From: Halorarum salinum
GTDB lineage: Archaea; Halobacteriota; Halobacteria; Halobacteriales; Haloferacaceae
Length of the DNA: 64,000 bases
NCBI RefSeq assembly: GCF_013402875.1
Contig: NZ_CP058579.1
Location: 1,240,001-1,304,000 of the forward strand
Direction of reading: 5' to 3'
A program made the position numbers and the translations under genes. Below are positions 34,071 through 42,354 of this stretch, piece by piece. The notes beneath the pieces are model-generated. The model was not told the origin of the DNA. It made no database searches and saw only the letters and a program-made list of their open reading frames with translations. Position 1 is the first letter of the stretch; every line of letters begins with the position of its first letter.

Positions 34071-35240
34071 ATGAGTTCCCAAACGCCGATCCGGGTCCTG
34101 CACGTCGACGACGACCCCGCGTTCGCCGACCTCGTCGCCATCTCCCTCGAACGGGCGGACGACCGAATCGAGGTCGTGACGGCCCACGACGCGGCCGAGG
34201 GCCTGGAACGGCTCGCCGCCGCCGACGTCGAGTGCGTCGTCAGCGACTTCGACATGCCCGGAACGGACGGCCTGGCGTTCCTCGACTCGGTCCGCGAGGA
34301 GCATCCCTCGCTCCCGTTCATCCTCTTCACGGGCAAGGGGAGCGAGGAGATCGCGAGCAGGGCCGTCTCGGCCGGCGTCACCGACTACCTCCAGAAGCGC
34401 GGCGGATCCGAGCAGTACGCCGTGCTCGCGAACCGCGTCCGGAACGCCGTCGCCCGCCACCGCGCCGAACGGCAGGCCGACCGGGGGTTCCGGGCGCTCG
34501 AGACGGCCCGCGAGGGGATCGGCATCCTCGACGATGACGGCCACTTCACGTACGTGAACGAGGCGTACGCGAACGTCGTGGGCTACGAGCGCGAGGAACT
34601 CGTGGGCGAACACTTGGAGCTGCTGTACCCCCCGGACGGGGCCGAGGTCGTGTACGAGGAGATCCTGCCGACCGTCCCCACGACCGGCAGGTGGACGGGC
34701 GAGACCGAGTACGTGTGCGAGGACGGCGAGCGGGTGCTCGTGGACCACGCGCTCTCGATCTGTGAGGACGGCAGCATCATCTGTCTCGTCGAGGGTCTCG
34801 CGGAACCGGACGAACGCCACGGGCGGATCGTCCGGGACGACCACCTCTTCGACCGGATCGTCGACGCGTTCGAGGACGCGGTGTTCGTGCTCGACGAGGG
34901 CGGCGACGTCCACCGGACGAACGAGGCGGCCGCGACGGTGTCCGGGTACGACCGCGCCGAACTGGAGGCGACGCGGATCTACCAGCTCGTGCACGAGGCG
35001 GACTGGGGGCCCCTCGAACGGGCCGTCGAGACGGCGTTCGGGACGGGGGAGGCGACGCTCGACGTCGATCTCGTCACGAACGACGGTGTGACCGTCCCCC
35101 ACGAGTTCCGCCTGCGGCGACTGGACGGGGAGGCGAACGGCGAAGCGGGCGTGGTCGTGGTCGGCCGCGACGTGGGCAGGTCGCGGTGCCGGGTCGCACG
35201 CGCCGAGGGGGCGACGGACACCCCGAACCGCGGCGGGTGA
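34071..35240 (+). CDS. response regulator receiver with two PAS domains and no output kinase
   Basis: A 389-residue protein. The receiver (about 1-125) has the acidic pair in HVDDDP, phospho-acceptor Asp59 in VVSDFDMPG, Thr in FTGKG and Lys in LQKRGG. Two PAS domains follow (about 140-255 and 262-375: ILDDDGHFTYVNEAYANVVG and VFVLDEGGDVHRTNEAAATV). In many haloarchaeal relatives such modules lead into a HisKA/HATPase kinase, which is absent here; the protein ends shortly after the second PAS. The ATG at 34071 (MSSQTPIRVL) is chosen; the frame extends upstream to 34029. Confidence 0.85.
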   Translation: MSSQTPIRVLHVDDDPAFADLVAISLERADDRIEVVTAHDAAEGLERLAAADVECVVSDFDMPGTDGLAFLDSVREEHPSLPFILFTGKGSEEIASRAVSAGVTDYLQKRGGSEQYAVLANRVRNAVARHRAERQADRGFRALETAREGIGILDDDGHFTYVNEAYANVVGYEREELVGEHLELLYPPDGAEVVYEEILPTVPTTGRWTGETEYVCEDGERVLVDHALSICEDGSIICLVEGLAEPDERHGRIVRDDHLFDRIVDAFEDAVFVLDEGGDVHRTNEAAATVSGYDRAELEATRIYQLVHEADWGPLERAVETAFGTGEATLDVDLVTNDGVTVPHEFRLRRLDGEANGEAGVVVVGRDVGRSRCRVARAEGATDTPNRGG

Positions 35241-35384
35241 CCGGAGGTCCCCTCCCCCGCGCCGACCGTCGACGGCGGGGGGTTCCCTGCCCGCCGGTGC
35301 GTCGCCTCGTCCGACCCCGTCTTCGGCCTCGCGAACGCTTCCCGGCGGGGAAGCGCGGTCGAACGGGAACCCGCGAGCGGGACG

Positions 35385-35460
35385 GGATTCGGCGTCGGGA
35401 CTCGGAAGCCGGATCAGCGTCGGGACTCGGAAGCCGGATCGGCGTCGGAACTCGGGAACC
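35385..35460. repeat. three tandem ~25-bp repeats
   Basis: Three consecutive units GGATnnGCGTCGGrACTCGGrAnCC (25-26 bp each) end at 35460, with a fourth partial start GGAACCGGG. Most changes are single bases. It lies between the receiver/PAS gene and the convergent winged-helix gene. No spacer-like unique sequence is present, so it is not CRISPR. Confidence 0.7.
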
Positions 35461-35485
35461 GGAACCGGGTTCGCCGACCCCCTCG

Positions 35486-35755
35486 TCACTCCAGTCCAAG
35501 CGTCGAGCGCCCCGCCTGCGGGTCGGATTCGGGACAGTCGATGGCCGCCTCGCCGGCCGCTGTGATCCGGTAGACGGTCTCGCCCGAGACGGCCTCCACC
35601 AGCCCCCGGTCGACCAGCACCGAGATGCGCCGCTCGACGAGCGGGATGTGGGCGCCGGTATTGCCCGCGACGAGCGCGGGGTAGTCGGCGCCGGACTCCC
35701 GCAGGTAGCCGAGGACGCGTCTGTCCGTGTCGGTCAGCGTACCGGGCTCCGGCAT
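35486..35755 (-). CDS. winged helix-turn-helix protein
   Basis: An 89-residue small DNA-binding protein: LTDTDRRVLGYLRESGADYPALVAGNTGAHIPLVERRISVLVDRGLVEAVSGETVYRIT in order gives helix 1, helix-turn-helix and wing (described as residues 7-67). This architecture is common among haloarchaeal transcription regulators. It converges with the receiver/PAS gene. The C-terminal DPQAGRSTLGLE is an acidic tail. Target unknown. Confidence 0.75.
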   Translation of the reverse strand: MPEPGTLTDTDRRVLGYLRESGADYPALVAGNTGAHIPLVERRISVLVDRGLVEAVSGETVYRITAAGEAAIDCPESDPQAGRSTLGLE

Positions 35756-35930
35756 CTATTGCGTCATTCGATAGCATACCACATGAAAGTAGCGGCCCCA
35801 CGTGACGCCGTGACATGGGTCCGGCCGGTCGCGGGAACGCCCCGCCCGGCGGGTCCTGACGGGACGGCTGCCGACCGTTCGGTGCCGTCTGGTCGAGGCG
35901 TCGCCGCGGAGCCGGGCGGTCCGGAGGGGG

Positions 35931-36854
35931 TTACGACCGGCCCCGGAGTTCGTCCCGGAACCCCTCGCTCTGGTGGTCGAGGTGGTCGAGCCGCGGTCCC
36001 AGCAGTTCGCGGGCGAACGTGACGAGCGGGTTCGACTCGCCGCGACCGACCATCGCCGTCTCCGTCCGTTCGCCGTCGGTCCCGGCCGTCGGCCCGTCGT
36101 CGGAGGCCGTCGCGGTCTCCCCGACCGGGGCCGCCGCGGGTTCGCCGTCGGCGTCCGCCCCATCCAGGAGTCCGAGGACGATGGCCTCCCGGTCCGCGAA
36201 GACGAGCCGGTCGACCCGCGGGTACGCCGAGGGGTCGTTCGCCCAGTCGAGTTGCGGCTCCCAGACGGTCGCCCCGGGGAGGTTCGCACGGAAGAACTCG
36301 CGGACGGCCGGGTCGCCGGAGCCGACGCAGAACCGAACCCCTCGCTCGATGGCGTTTCTCGCCTGCGGGAGACAGCCCTGGTCGAGCAGGTCGTCGGAGG
36401 CGTAGATGAGGAACAGTTCCTCCTCGGCCTCGTCGGCGAGCCGTCGGGCGTACCGATACACGTCCTCCCTCCCCTCGAGGACTCCGACCCCCTCCTCGTC
36501 GGATCGACGGCCGGGCCGGAACCGGGCCAGCGCCTCGTCCACCATCCCGCAGTCGAACCACTCGGCCTCGACGTCCGGGTAGCCGCACACGTCGACGGTC
36601 CGCTCGTCGCGGTCGTACTCCACCAGGCCGGCGTCCGCGAGCTTCGGCAGGCGATGGTGGTGCAGCGAGACGAGCGTGCGTTCGGTCTCCCGTTCGTACT
36701 CGGACGCGTCGAGCAGTGGGGCCTCGCCCGTCACGAGCCGGTCCGCCAGTTCGGTCGCGTGGAGCGGTCCCTCCGCCTCCCACAGGACCGTCAGGATCGC
36801 CCGGTACCCCGCGTCGGCGAGGAGCCCCAGAACTTCGTCCCCGTGCGATACCAT
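35931..36854 (-). CDS. transcriptional regulator: N-terminal wHTH plus PLD-like sensor domain
   Basis: A 307-residue protein from the ATG at 36854 (MVSHGDEVLGLL); an in-frame start at 36869 adds five residues. Residues about 10-100 form a winged helix (YRAILTVLWEAEGPLHATEL, then LHHHRLPKLADAGLVEYD), typical of the haloarchaeal DUF7344-like domain. The middle (ELFLIYASDDLLDQGC...AIERGVRFCVG) resembles the phospholipase-D-like sensor part of TrmB-type regulators. It is divergent from the second M28 peptidase gene, which it may control (inference). Confidence 0.75.
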   Translation of the reverse strand: MVSHGDEVLGLLADAGYRAILTVLWEAEGPLHATELADRLVTGEAPLLDASEYERETERTLVSLHHHRLPKLADAGLVEYDRDERTVDVCGYPDVEAEWFDCGMVDEALARFRPGRRSDEEGVGVLEGREDVYRYARRLADEAEEELFLIYASDDLLDQGCLPQARNAIERGVRFCVGSGDPAVREFFRANLPGATVWEPQLDWANDPSAYPRVDRLVFADREAIVLGLLDGADADGEPAAAPVGETATASDDGPTAGTDGERTETAMVGRGESNPLVTFARELLGPRLDHLDHQSEGFRDELRGRS

Positions 36855-36989
36855 GACATAAGTTAACATCTACCGGATGAAAAGTGTGCCCCGATAGTTT
36901 CTACCGATCCTCGCCCGAAACGGCCGATGCGGTCGAGTCGGTCCGTGGACCACCGCGACCCGGAGGCTATTGTCCGTGCGAGCGAACCC

Positions 36990-38378
36990 ATGGACATGCA
37001 CCTGCCCGACGCCGTCGTCGGCGACGCACAGACCAGCGCGTTCGCGTGGGACACGCTCACCGACCTCGTCGACGTCGGCAACCGCATGGCCGGTCAGGAG
37101 GGCGAGCGGCGCGGCGCCGAGGTCGTCCGCGAGGCGTTCGCCGAGGCGGGTCTGCGCGACCCGCACCTCGAGGAGTTCGAGATCCCCGGCTGGTGGCGGG
37201 GCAGTTCGTCCCTCGAGATCCACGAACCGCACGAGCGGGTCCACGACGGCCAGCAGGACGTGCTCGCGCTGCCGGGCAGCCCCTCGGGCGGGGCGACCGG
37301 CCGCGTGGTGGACGTCGGCGACGGCACCTACGAGGAGTTCGAGGCGAACGCGGACGAGCTGGAGGGTGCGGTCGCGCTCGCCTCCTCGAACACCCCCGAG
37401 GACGCCGACCGCTGGATCCACCGGATGGAGAAGTACGTCAACGCCGCCGACCGCGGCGCCGTCGCGTTCCTGTTCCGCAACCACGTCGAGGGGTCGGTGC
37501 CCCCGACCGGCGAGGTGGGCTACCACGAGCGCCCCGGGCCGATCCCGGCGCTGGGCGTCTCCCGCGAGGCGGGCGCCCGCCTCGCCCGCTACGCGGAGGA
37601 GGGCTGCGAGGTGACCGTCTCGGTGGACTGCCGGAACGAGCCGACCACCTCGCGGAACGTCGTCGCGGACGTGGACCCGCGCGGTCCGGAGGGCCGCGGC
37701 GGAGCCGACGAGACCGTCGAAGCCGAGGAGATGGTCCTGCTCACAGCCCACGTCGACGCTCACGACGTGAGCGACGGCGCGAACGACAACGGCGCCGGCT
37801 CGGCCCTGGTCGCGGAGGTCGGGCGGCTGCTGACGGACGTACACCTGGACACGCGCGTGCGATGCATCACGTTCGGCTCCGAGGAGATCGGCCTCTGGGG
37901 CGCCTACCACGCCGCCGAGACGCTGGACCTCGACTCGGTGAAGTGCGTCGTGAACCTCGACGGCGCCTGCTCCAGCCGGTCGCTCCGGGTCGGCTCGAAC
38001 GGCTTCGAGTCGGTGGAGGCCGTGTTCGAGGAGGTCACCGACGACATGGACGCCCCGCTCGCGACCGACGACACGATCTCCCCGCACGGCGACCAGTGGG
38101 CGTTCGTCCAGGAGGGCGTCCCGGCGGTGATGACCTCGACGGTCTCGGAGTCGTCGGGTCGCGGCTGGGGGCACACCCACGCCGACACGCTCGACAAACT
38201 CGACTCGCGGGACCTCCGCGACGTCGCCGTCCTCGTCGCGGAGGCCGTCGCCAGGCTCGCGAGCGACGACGTGGAGACGCCACGCCGGAGCCGCGCGTCG
38301 ATGGCCGAGTCCATCGACGACGGGTACGTCCAGGAGCTGAAGATGGGCGGGCGCTGGCCGTACGACGATCCGGAGTAG
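36990..38378 (+). CDS. M28-family metallopeptidase (second paralogue)
   Basis: A 462-residue protein parallel in layout to the gene at 6672-8012. Metal-site pattern: TAHVDAHDVSDGANDN, GSEEIGLWGAYHAAE, VVNLDGAC and GRGWGHTHADT. Both also share NRMxGxEGE near the start and the RWIHRMEKY / RFVHRMEKY segment, so duplication is clear. The ATG at 36990 (MDMHLPDAVV) is preferred over the upstream in-frame start at 36927. No signal peptide. Peptide substrate unknown. Confidence 0.88.
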   Translation: MDMHLPDAVVGDAQTSAFAWDTLTDLVDVGNRMAGQEGERRGAEVVREAFAEAGLRDPHLEEFEIPGWWRGSSSLEIHEPHERVHDGQQDVLALPGSPSGGATGRVVDVGDGTYEEFEANADELEGAVALASSNTPEDADRWIHRMEKYVNAADRGAVAFLFRNHVEGSVPPTGEVGYHERPGPIPALGVSREAGARLARYAEEGCEVTVSVDCRNEPTTSRNVVADVDPRGPEGRGGADETVEAEEMVLLTAHVDAHDVSDGANDNGAGSALVAEVGRLLTDVHLDTRVRCITFGSEEIGLWGAYHAAETLDLDSVKCVVNLDGACSSRSLRVGSNGFESVEAVFEEVTDDMDAPLATDDTISPHGDQWAFVQEGVPAVMTSTVSESSGRGWGHTHADTLDKLDSRDLRDVAVLVAEAVARLASDDVETPRRSRASMAESIDDGYVQELKMGGRWPYDDPE

Positions 38379-38441
38379 GCCACTCGTTTGGCCGTGCTCC
38401 GGTCGTCGGGACGGCGTGACTCGGATCCGAAACCGTGACCT

Positions 38442-38566
38442 CGAAAGCCCCCGCGGCTCCGCGGGAAGCACGGCGAAGCAAGCACCGCAGGCGAGCGAAC
38501 GGAGTGAGCGAGCCGAGGAGCACAGCGAGACGCGCGACCGCGGAGCCGCGGCCCCTTTCAGTCCCG
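38442..38566 (+). repeat. dispersed hairpin element with inverted centre
   Basis: 5' end CGAAAGCCCCCGCGG at 38442, 3' end GGCCCCTTTCAGTCCC at 38550-38565. The arms CCGCGGCTCCGCGG (38451-38464) and CCGCGGAGCCGCGG (38538-38551) are a perfect 14-nt inverted repeat. The centre reads AAGCACCGCAGGCGAGCG...CCGAGGAGCACAGCG, which is the reverse complement, relative to the ends, of the centre in the copies at 2119 and 31986. Confidence 0.8.
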
Positions 38567-38679
38567 CCCGTGACGGTTCCGGGCGAGCCGCCGCCGGCTG
38601 TGTCGCCGGTCGCCGTCGGCCGCGGATGCGGCCGTTCACGCGGACATCCGGCCGGTCGTCGCCGATCGGTGGCGGGGAG

Positions 38680-41028
38680 TCACTCGCTCCCGCCGTCGGT
38701 GGCTGCCGCGTCGCCCGACCCGGATCCGCCCGCCACGTCGCCGCCCACCCACTCCATCTCGCCGTCGTCGAGGTCCCCGTCGACGGCTCCGTCCCCCGTC
38801 GCCCCGGCGCCCTCGTCCACGTCCGTCTCGAACTGCGCGAGCGCGCCGTCCAGCTCCATCGCCTGCTCCGCGAGGTCGTCGGCGACGCCGACGACCTCCC
38901 CCAGCGAGGCGGTCTGCCGTTCGGCGGCCGCGGCGACGCCGTCGGCCTCCCTGGCGGTCTCCCCTGCGGCCGACCGGACGTCGTCCATCATCGCGGCGAC
39001 CTCCTCGGCGCTCTCGGCCTGGTCGTCGGTCGCGCCGTCGATGTCCTGCATCCCGGCGTTCGCCTCCTCCACGAGATCGGCGACCGAGCGGAGCGCGTCC
39101 GCGGCCGTCTCGACGGTCTCGGCGCCCTCGCCGAGCCGCTCCCGGGCGCCCCGCATGTCGTCGGCGGTCGTCTCGGTCTGGGTCCGGATGCTGGCGAGCT
39201 GGGTCTCGATCTCCTCGGCCCGGTCCTGGGCCTCGGTCGCGAGCGACTTCACCTCCTCCGCGACGACCGCGAACCCCTCGCTCCCCTCGCCCGCGCGGGC
39301 CGCCTCGATGTTGGCGTTGAGCGCGAGCAGGTTCGTCCGGTCCGCGATCTGCGAGACCGCCTCCGTGACCTCGCCGACCGCCTCCATCCGCTCGACGAGC
39401 GTCTCCACCTCCGCGACCGCGTCCTCGGCGCGCGTCTCGACGTCCTCGACGACCTCGACGGCGTCCTCGGCGGCCCGGCGGCCCTCGCGGGCCTCGGCGG
39501 CGGTCTCCTCGGCGGTCGCGGCGACGCCGCCGGCGGTGGAGGCGACCTCCTCCACGGTCGCGGAGACGGTGTTCATCTCGTCGGCCGCCTCGCCCAGCCG
39601 TTCCCGCTGGTCGGCGGTGTCGGAGCTCACCTCGGTCATCGACTCGGCGACCTCGCTGCTCACCTGCCCGACCTCGGTCGCGCTCCGCGCGAGGTCGTCG
39701 CTGGCGCCCCGCACCGAGTCCGCGAACGCCTGCACCTCGGCGAGGGTGTCCTCGAGCTCCGCGAGCACTTCGTTCAGCTCGGTCCCGAGCCGTCGGATCG
39801 CCTCGGCGTCGCTCCCGGGGTCGACGCGGGCCGTGAGGTCGCCGTCCGCGACGCGGCCGATGACCGCGCCGTAGTGGGCGGTCTTCTCCTCCAGGTGCGA
39901 GGAGAGGTGTTCGGCCTCCCGCTTCGCGGCCAGCGCGTCCTCCTCGGCGCGCTCGGCGGCCTCGATCCGTTCCCGGAGCCCGACCCGCATCGCGTCGAAC
40001 CCCCGGTAGAGGTCGCCAAGTTCGTCCCGCCGGTCGCTGTCGATCTCGCGGTCGAGTTCGCCCGCCTCCAGGTCGCTGGCCGTCGCCGTCAGGTCACGGA
40101 GCGCGAGCACGGTCGGCCGCTCGACGACGAGCGCGAACCCGACCAGCAGGACGCCGACTGCCGCGAGCAGTCCGAGCACGCGGAGCCCGACCGCGTCCGC
40201 GAGGCCGAACAGGGTCGACGGCGGCGCCGACGAGACCATCGCCCAGTTCGCCCCGTCGACGCCGCGGTGGGCGACGACCGCGCGCCCGTCGCTCCCGGAC
40301 CGGCCCGCCTCGAGGGTCGCCGCCCCGGCGGTCCCGTTCAGACCGGCGACGACGGCGGGCGAGTCGACGCCCGCGCCCTCGACGTGCTGGGTGCCGACCG
40401 CCTCGGGCGACTCGGTGTCGAGCACCACGACGCCGTTCGCGTCGACGACGCGCGTCCGCGACCCGGGCACCATCGTCTCCAGTTCCGCCGCGATGGCGGT
40501 GGCGTTGAGTTCGGTGACGAGCGTGCCGCCGGTGTTCGTCCGGGTGAACAGCACCCAGGACCGGTGTCCGTCGCGTTCGACGTACTGGATCCCCGCGTTC
40601 GCGTCCTCGGGCGGTTCGAGGCCGACGTCGGCGAGTTTCTTCCCGGTCAGTCCGTCGCCGGAGGTGGCGGATATCTCGCCGCCGTACCGGGCGTAGTGGA
40701 CCGCCCTGACGCGGTCGCTGCCGAGGGCCCGGCTGGTGAGCACCGACTGCATGCGCCACTGCCGCTCCTCGCCGTCGGTCGTCGACGTCGAGACGCGGGA
40801 GAGTTCGCTCGCGGTCGTGTCGGCCGAGCGATCGACGTCGGCGAGGACGGTCTCCAGCACGCTCGCCTGCATGTTCGCCTGGCCCGCGAGGCCGTCCCGC
40901 TGTTCGCTGCGGACCTGGTCGGTGACGTCGGCGTAGACGGCCGCCCCCACGATCCCGCCGACCAGCAGGACGGCGGCGACCCCGAGGACCACCTTGGCGG
41001 TGTAGCTCCGACGCGGGTCGACGTTCAT
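38680..41028 (-). CDS. methyl-accepting chemotaxis transducer
   Basis: A 782-residue halobacterial transducer. TM1 is at about 12-32, an extracytoplasmic Cache-like sensor (about 35-275) contains WVLFTRTNTGGTLVTEL, and TM2 is at about 280-305. One HAMP follows TM2 and a second HAMP-like segment (GRVADGDLTARVDPGS) lies near 395. The signalling domain holds the hairpin tip DRTNLLALNANIEAARAGEG and FAVVAEEVKSLA. Acidic Gly/Asp-rich C-terminus. It signals to CheA/CheW; ligand unknown. The Gln/Glu pairs suitable for methylation flank the tip. Confidence 0.92.
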   Translation of the reverse strand: MNVDPRRSYTAKVVLGVAAVLLVGGIVGAAVYADVTDQVRSEQRDGLAGQANMQASVLETVLADVDRSADTTASELSRVSTSTTDGEERQWRMQSVLTSRALGSDRVRAVHYARYGGEISATSGDGLTGKKLADVGLEPPEDANAGIQYVERDGHRSWVLFTRTNTGGTLVTELNATAIAAELETMVPGSRTRVVDANGVVVLDTESPEAVGTQHVEGAGVDSPAVVAGLNGTAGAATLEAGRSGSDGRAVVAHRGVDGANWAMVSSAPPSTLFGLADAVGLRVLGLLAAVGVLLVGFALVVERPTVLALRDLTATASDLEAGELDREIDSDRRDELGDLYRGFDAMRVGLRERIEAAERAEEDALAAKREAEHLSSHLEEKTAHYGAVIGRVADGDLTARVDPGSDAEAIRRLGTELNEVLAELEDTLAEVQAFADSVRGASDDLARSATEVGQVSSEVAESMTEVSSDTADQRERLGEAADEMNTVSATVEEVASTAGGVAATAEETAAEAREGRRAAEDAVEVVEDVETRAEDAVAEVETLVERMEAVGEVTEAVSQIADRTNLLALNANIEAARAGEGSEGFAVVAEEVKSLATEAQDRAEEIETQLASIRTQTETTADDMRGARERLGEGAETVETAADALRSVADLVEEANAGMQDIDGATDDQAESAEEVAAMMDDVRSAAGETAREADGVAAAAERQTASLGEVVGVADDLAEQAMELDGALAQFETDVDEGAGATGDGAVDGDLDDGEMEWVGGDVAGGSGSGDAAATDGGSE

Positions 41029-41553
41029 CCGTGAACCCCGCGGCGCGCGTTCGGCCGGGGGACGTCCGGCGCTCGTCGTTCCCGCCCGCGTCGTTCCCGT
41101 CGTGCTCGTCGTGTCTGGCTCATCTGTGGTTCCGCGCTGCCCGCCGAGTACGGGGACGACCGGCGGGTCGGCGACTACCTGATGGAGGTCCGGTCCGACG
41201 TTTTACGTTACCGGACAAATTATCAGATCCGATGACTCGCCGGCCGCGCGACGGCGGACCCCCGGCCGACGTCCCCCGGCGCTCGACGGCCGCCGGCGAC
41301 GTGACGGAGCCAGCCGGCGTCGCGTCGACGCCGATCCGAGCGCCGCTCGATAACGATTTATGGTAACGTAGGAATCTATTTCTAAGGGTGGGATAATTTT
41401 CTACTGGGTCCGAACAGTGGTCGAAGAACGAACGAAAACCGAGAAAAGGAACTCGAACGTCCAATTACGTGGGTTCGCGGACGTCCGGTACCGACCCCGC
41501 ACGGCGTCCCGGCCGGTCGGGAACCGGCCGGCCGCCACCGGCGGGGAGCGGGC
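41029..41553. other. divergent intergenic region with a repeated GGTAACGTA motif
   Basis: This 525-bp region separates the transducer gene (minus) and the RCK gene (plus). GGTAACGTA occurs at 41204-41212 on the minus strand and at 41362-41370 on the plus strand, each pointing toward its gene, and both are in AT-rich surroundings (ACAAATTATC; GATTTATGG, TAATTTTC at about 41393-41400). It may hold two related promoters or binding sites. No coding frame could be supported. Confidence 0.45.
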
Positions 41554-42309
41554 GTGAGCGTGCCGAGCCGCCTCGTCGAGGCGGTCGTCCGGCGGACGCT
41601 GCTCCGTCGGCTGTTGCGGCCGCTGGTCGCGTTCGTGGCCGTCGTCGCCGCGGGCGTCGCGGGGTTCGGCGCGCTCGCGAGCGTCGGCGCCGTGGACGCG
41701 CTGTTCTGGCTGCTCGACCCGACGAGCATCGAACTCCACTTTCGCGAGCACGAGGGGCCGGAGACGCTCGTGAAGGCGTACGCGCTGATCGTGCTCAGCG
41801 GGCTCGTCGTGGCCGGGCTGTGGACGGGCGAGACGGTGTTCTCGGCGGCGTTCGGCGGGCGGATACGGGAGGAACTCGAACACATGCGAACGGAACAGCG
41901 GATCGAGGAGCTGGACCGGCACGTGATCGTCTGCGGCTACGGCACCTTCGGCGGGACCGTCGCCTCGCGGCTCAGCGAGAACGGCCGCGAGGTCGTCGTC
42001 GTGGAGCGCCGGACCGAGGGGTTCGAGCGGGCGCTCGCGGACGGGCTGCTCGCCGTCGAGGGGGACGCCAGGCGTGGGGAGGTGCTCGCCGACGCCGGCG
42101 TCGAACGGGCGACCACGGTCGTCGCCGCCATCGACGACACGAGCGCGAACGTCCAGATCGCGGTCGCGTCGAGCAACCTCGTGCCGACGGTGAGGCTCGT
42201 CGTCCGCGCGGGCGACGAGATGGACGAGGCGCTCGCCCGGCGGGTCGGCGCCGACGAGGTGGTCGTTCCCGAGGTCGTGAGCGCCGAGCACGTGTCCGCG
42301 GACATCTAG
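41554..42309 (+). CDS. membrane protein with TrkA-N/RCK NAD-binding domain, pore motif missing
   Basis: A 251-residue protein from the GTG at 41554. Two hydrophobic helices (about 22-47 and 75-97) flank a short loop; then an RCK N-terminal Rossmann domain begins at HVIVCGYGTFGGTVASRL (GxGxxG) and ends near residue 250. This is the layout of two-TM potassium channels, but the loop between the helices (DPTSIELHFREHEGPE) lacks a TVGYGD-like selectivity filter. It could be a regulatory subunit or degenerate channel. It is followed closely by the gamma-glutamyltransferase gene, which has its own promoter box. Confidence 0.75.
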   Translation: MSVPSRLVEAVVRRTLLRRLLRPLVAFVAVVAAGVAGFGALASVGAVDALFWLLDPTSIELHFREHEGPETLVKAYALIVLSGLVVAGLWTGETVFSAAFGGRIREELEHMRTEQRIEELDRHVIVCGYGTFGGTVASRLSENGREVVVVERRTEGFERALADGLLAVEGDARRGEVLADAGVERATTVVAAIDDTSANVQIAVASSNLVPTVRLVVRAGDEMDEALARRVGADEVVVPEVVSAEHVSADI

Positions 42310-42325
42310 CCGCGTTCGGTGGTGA

Positions 42326-42333
42326 CTTTTACG
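42326..42333 (+). promoter_or_regulatory. TATA-like box of the gamma-glutamyltransferase gene
   Basis: CTTTTACG lies about 25 bp upstream of the ATG at 42355, between the stop of the RCK gene and that start. Confidence 0.45.
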
Positions 42334-42354
42334 CGGCGGCTCCCACGGCCACGT

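Noticed and set aside
35385-35460. possible CRISPR array
   Set aside because: The units are directly adjacent without unique spacers, and there are no cas genes in the window.
32511-35816. 1101-residue open frame on the minus strand
   Set aside because: It is antisense to the amidohydrolase and receiver/PAS genes, and its composition is that of a reversed acidic coding sequence.
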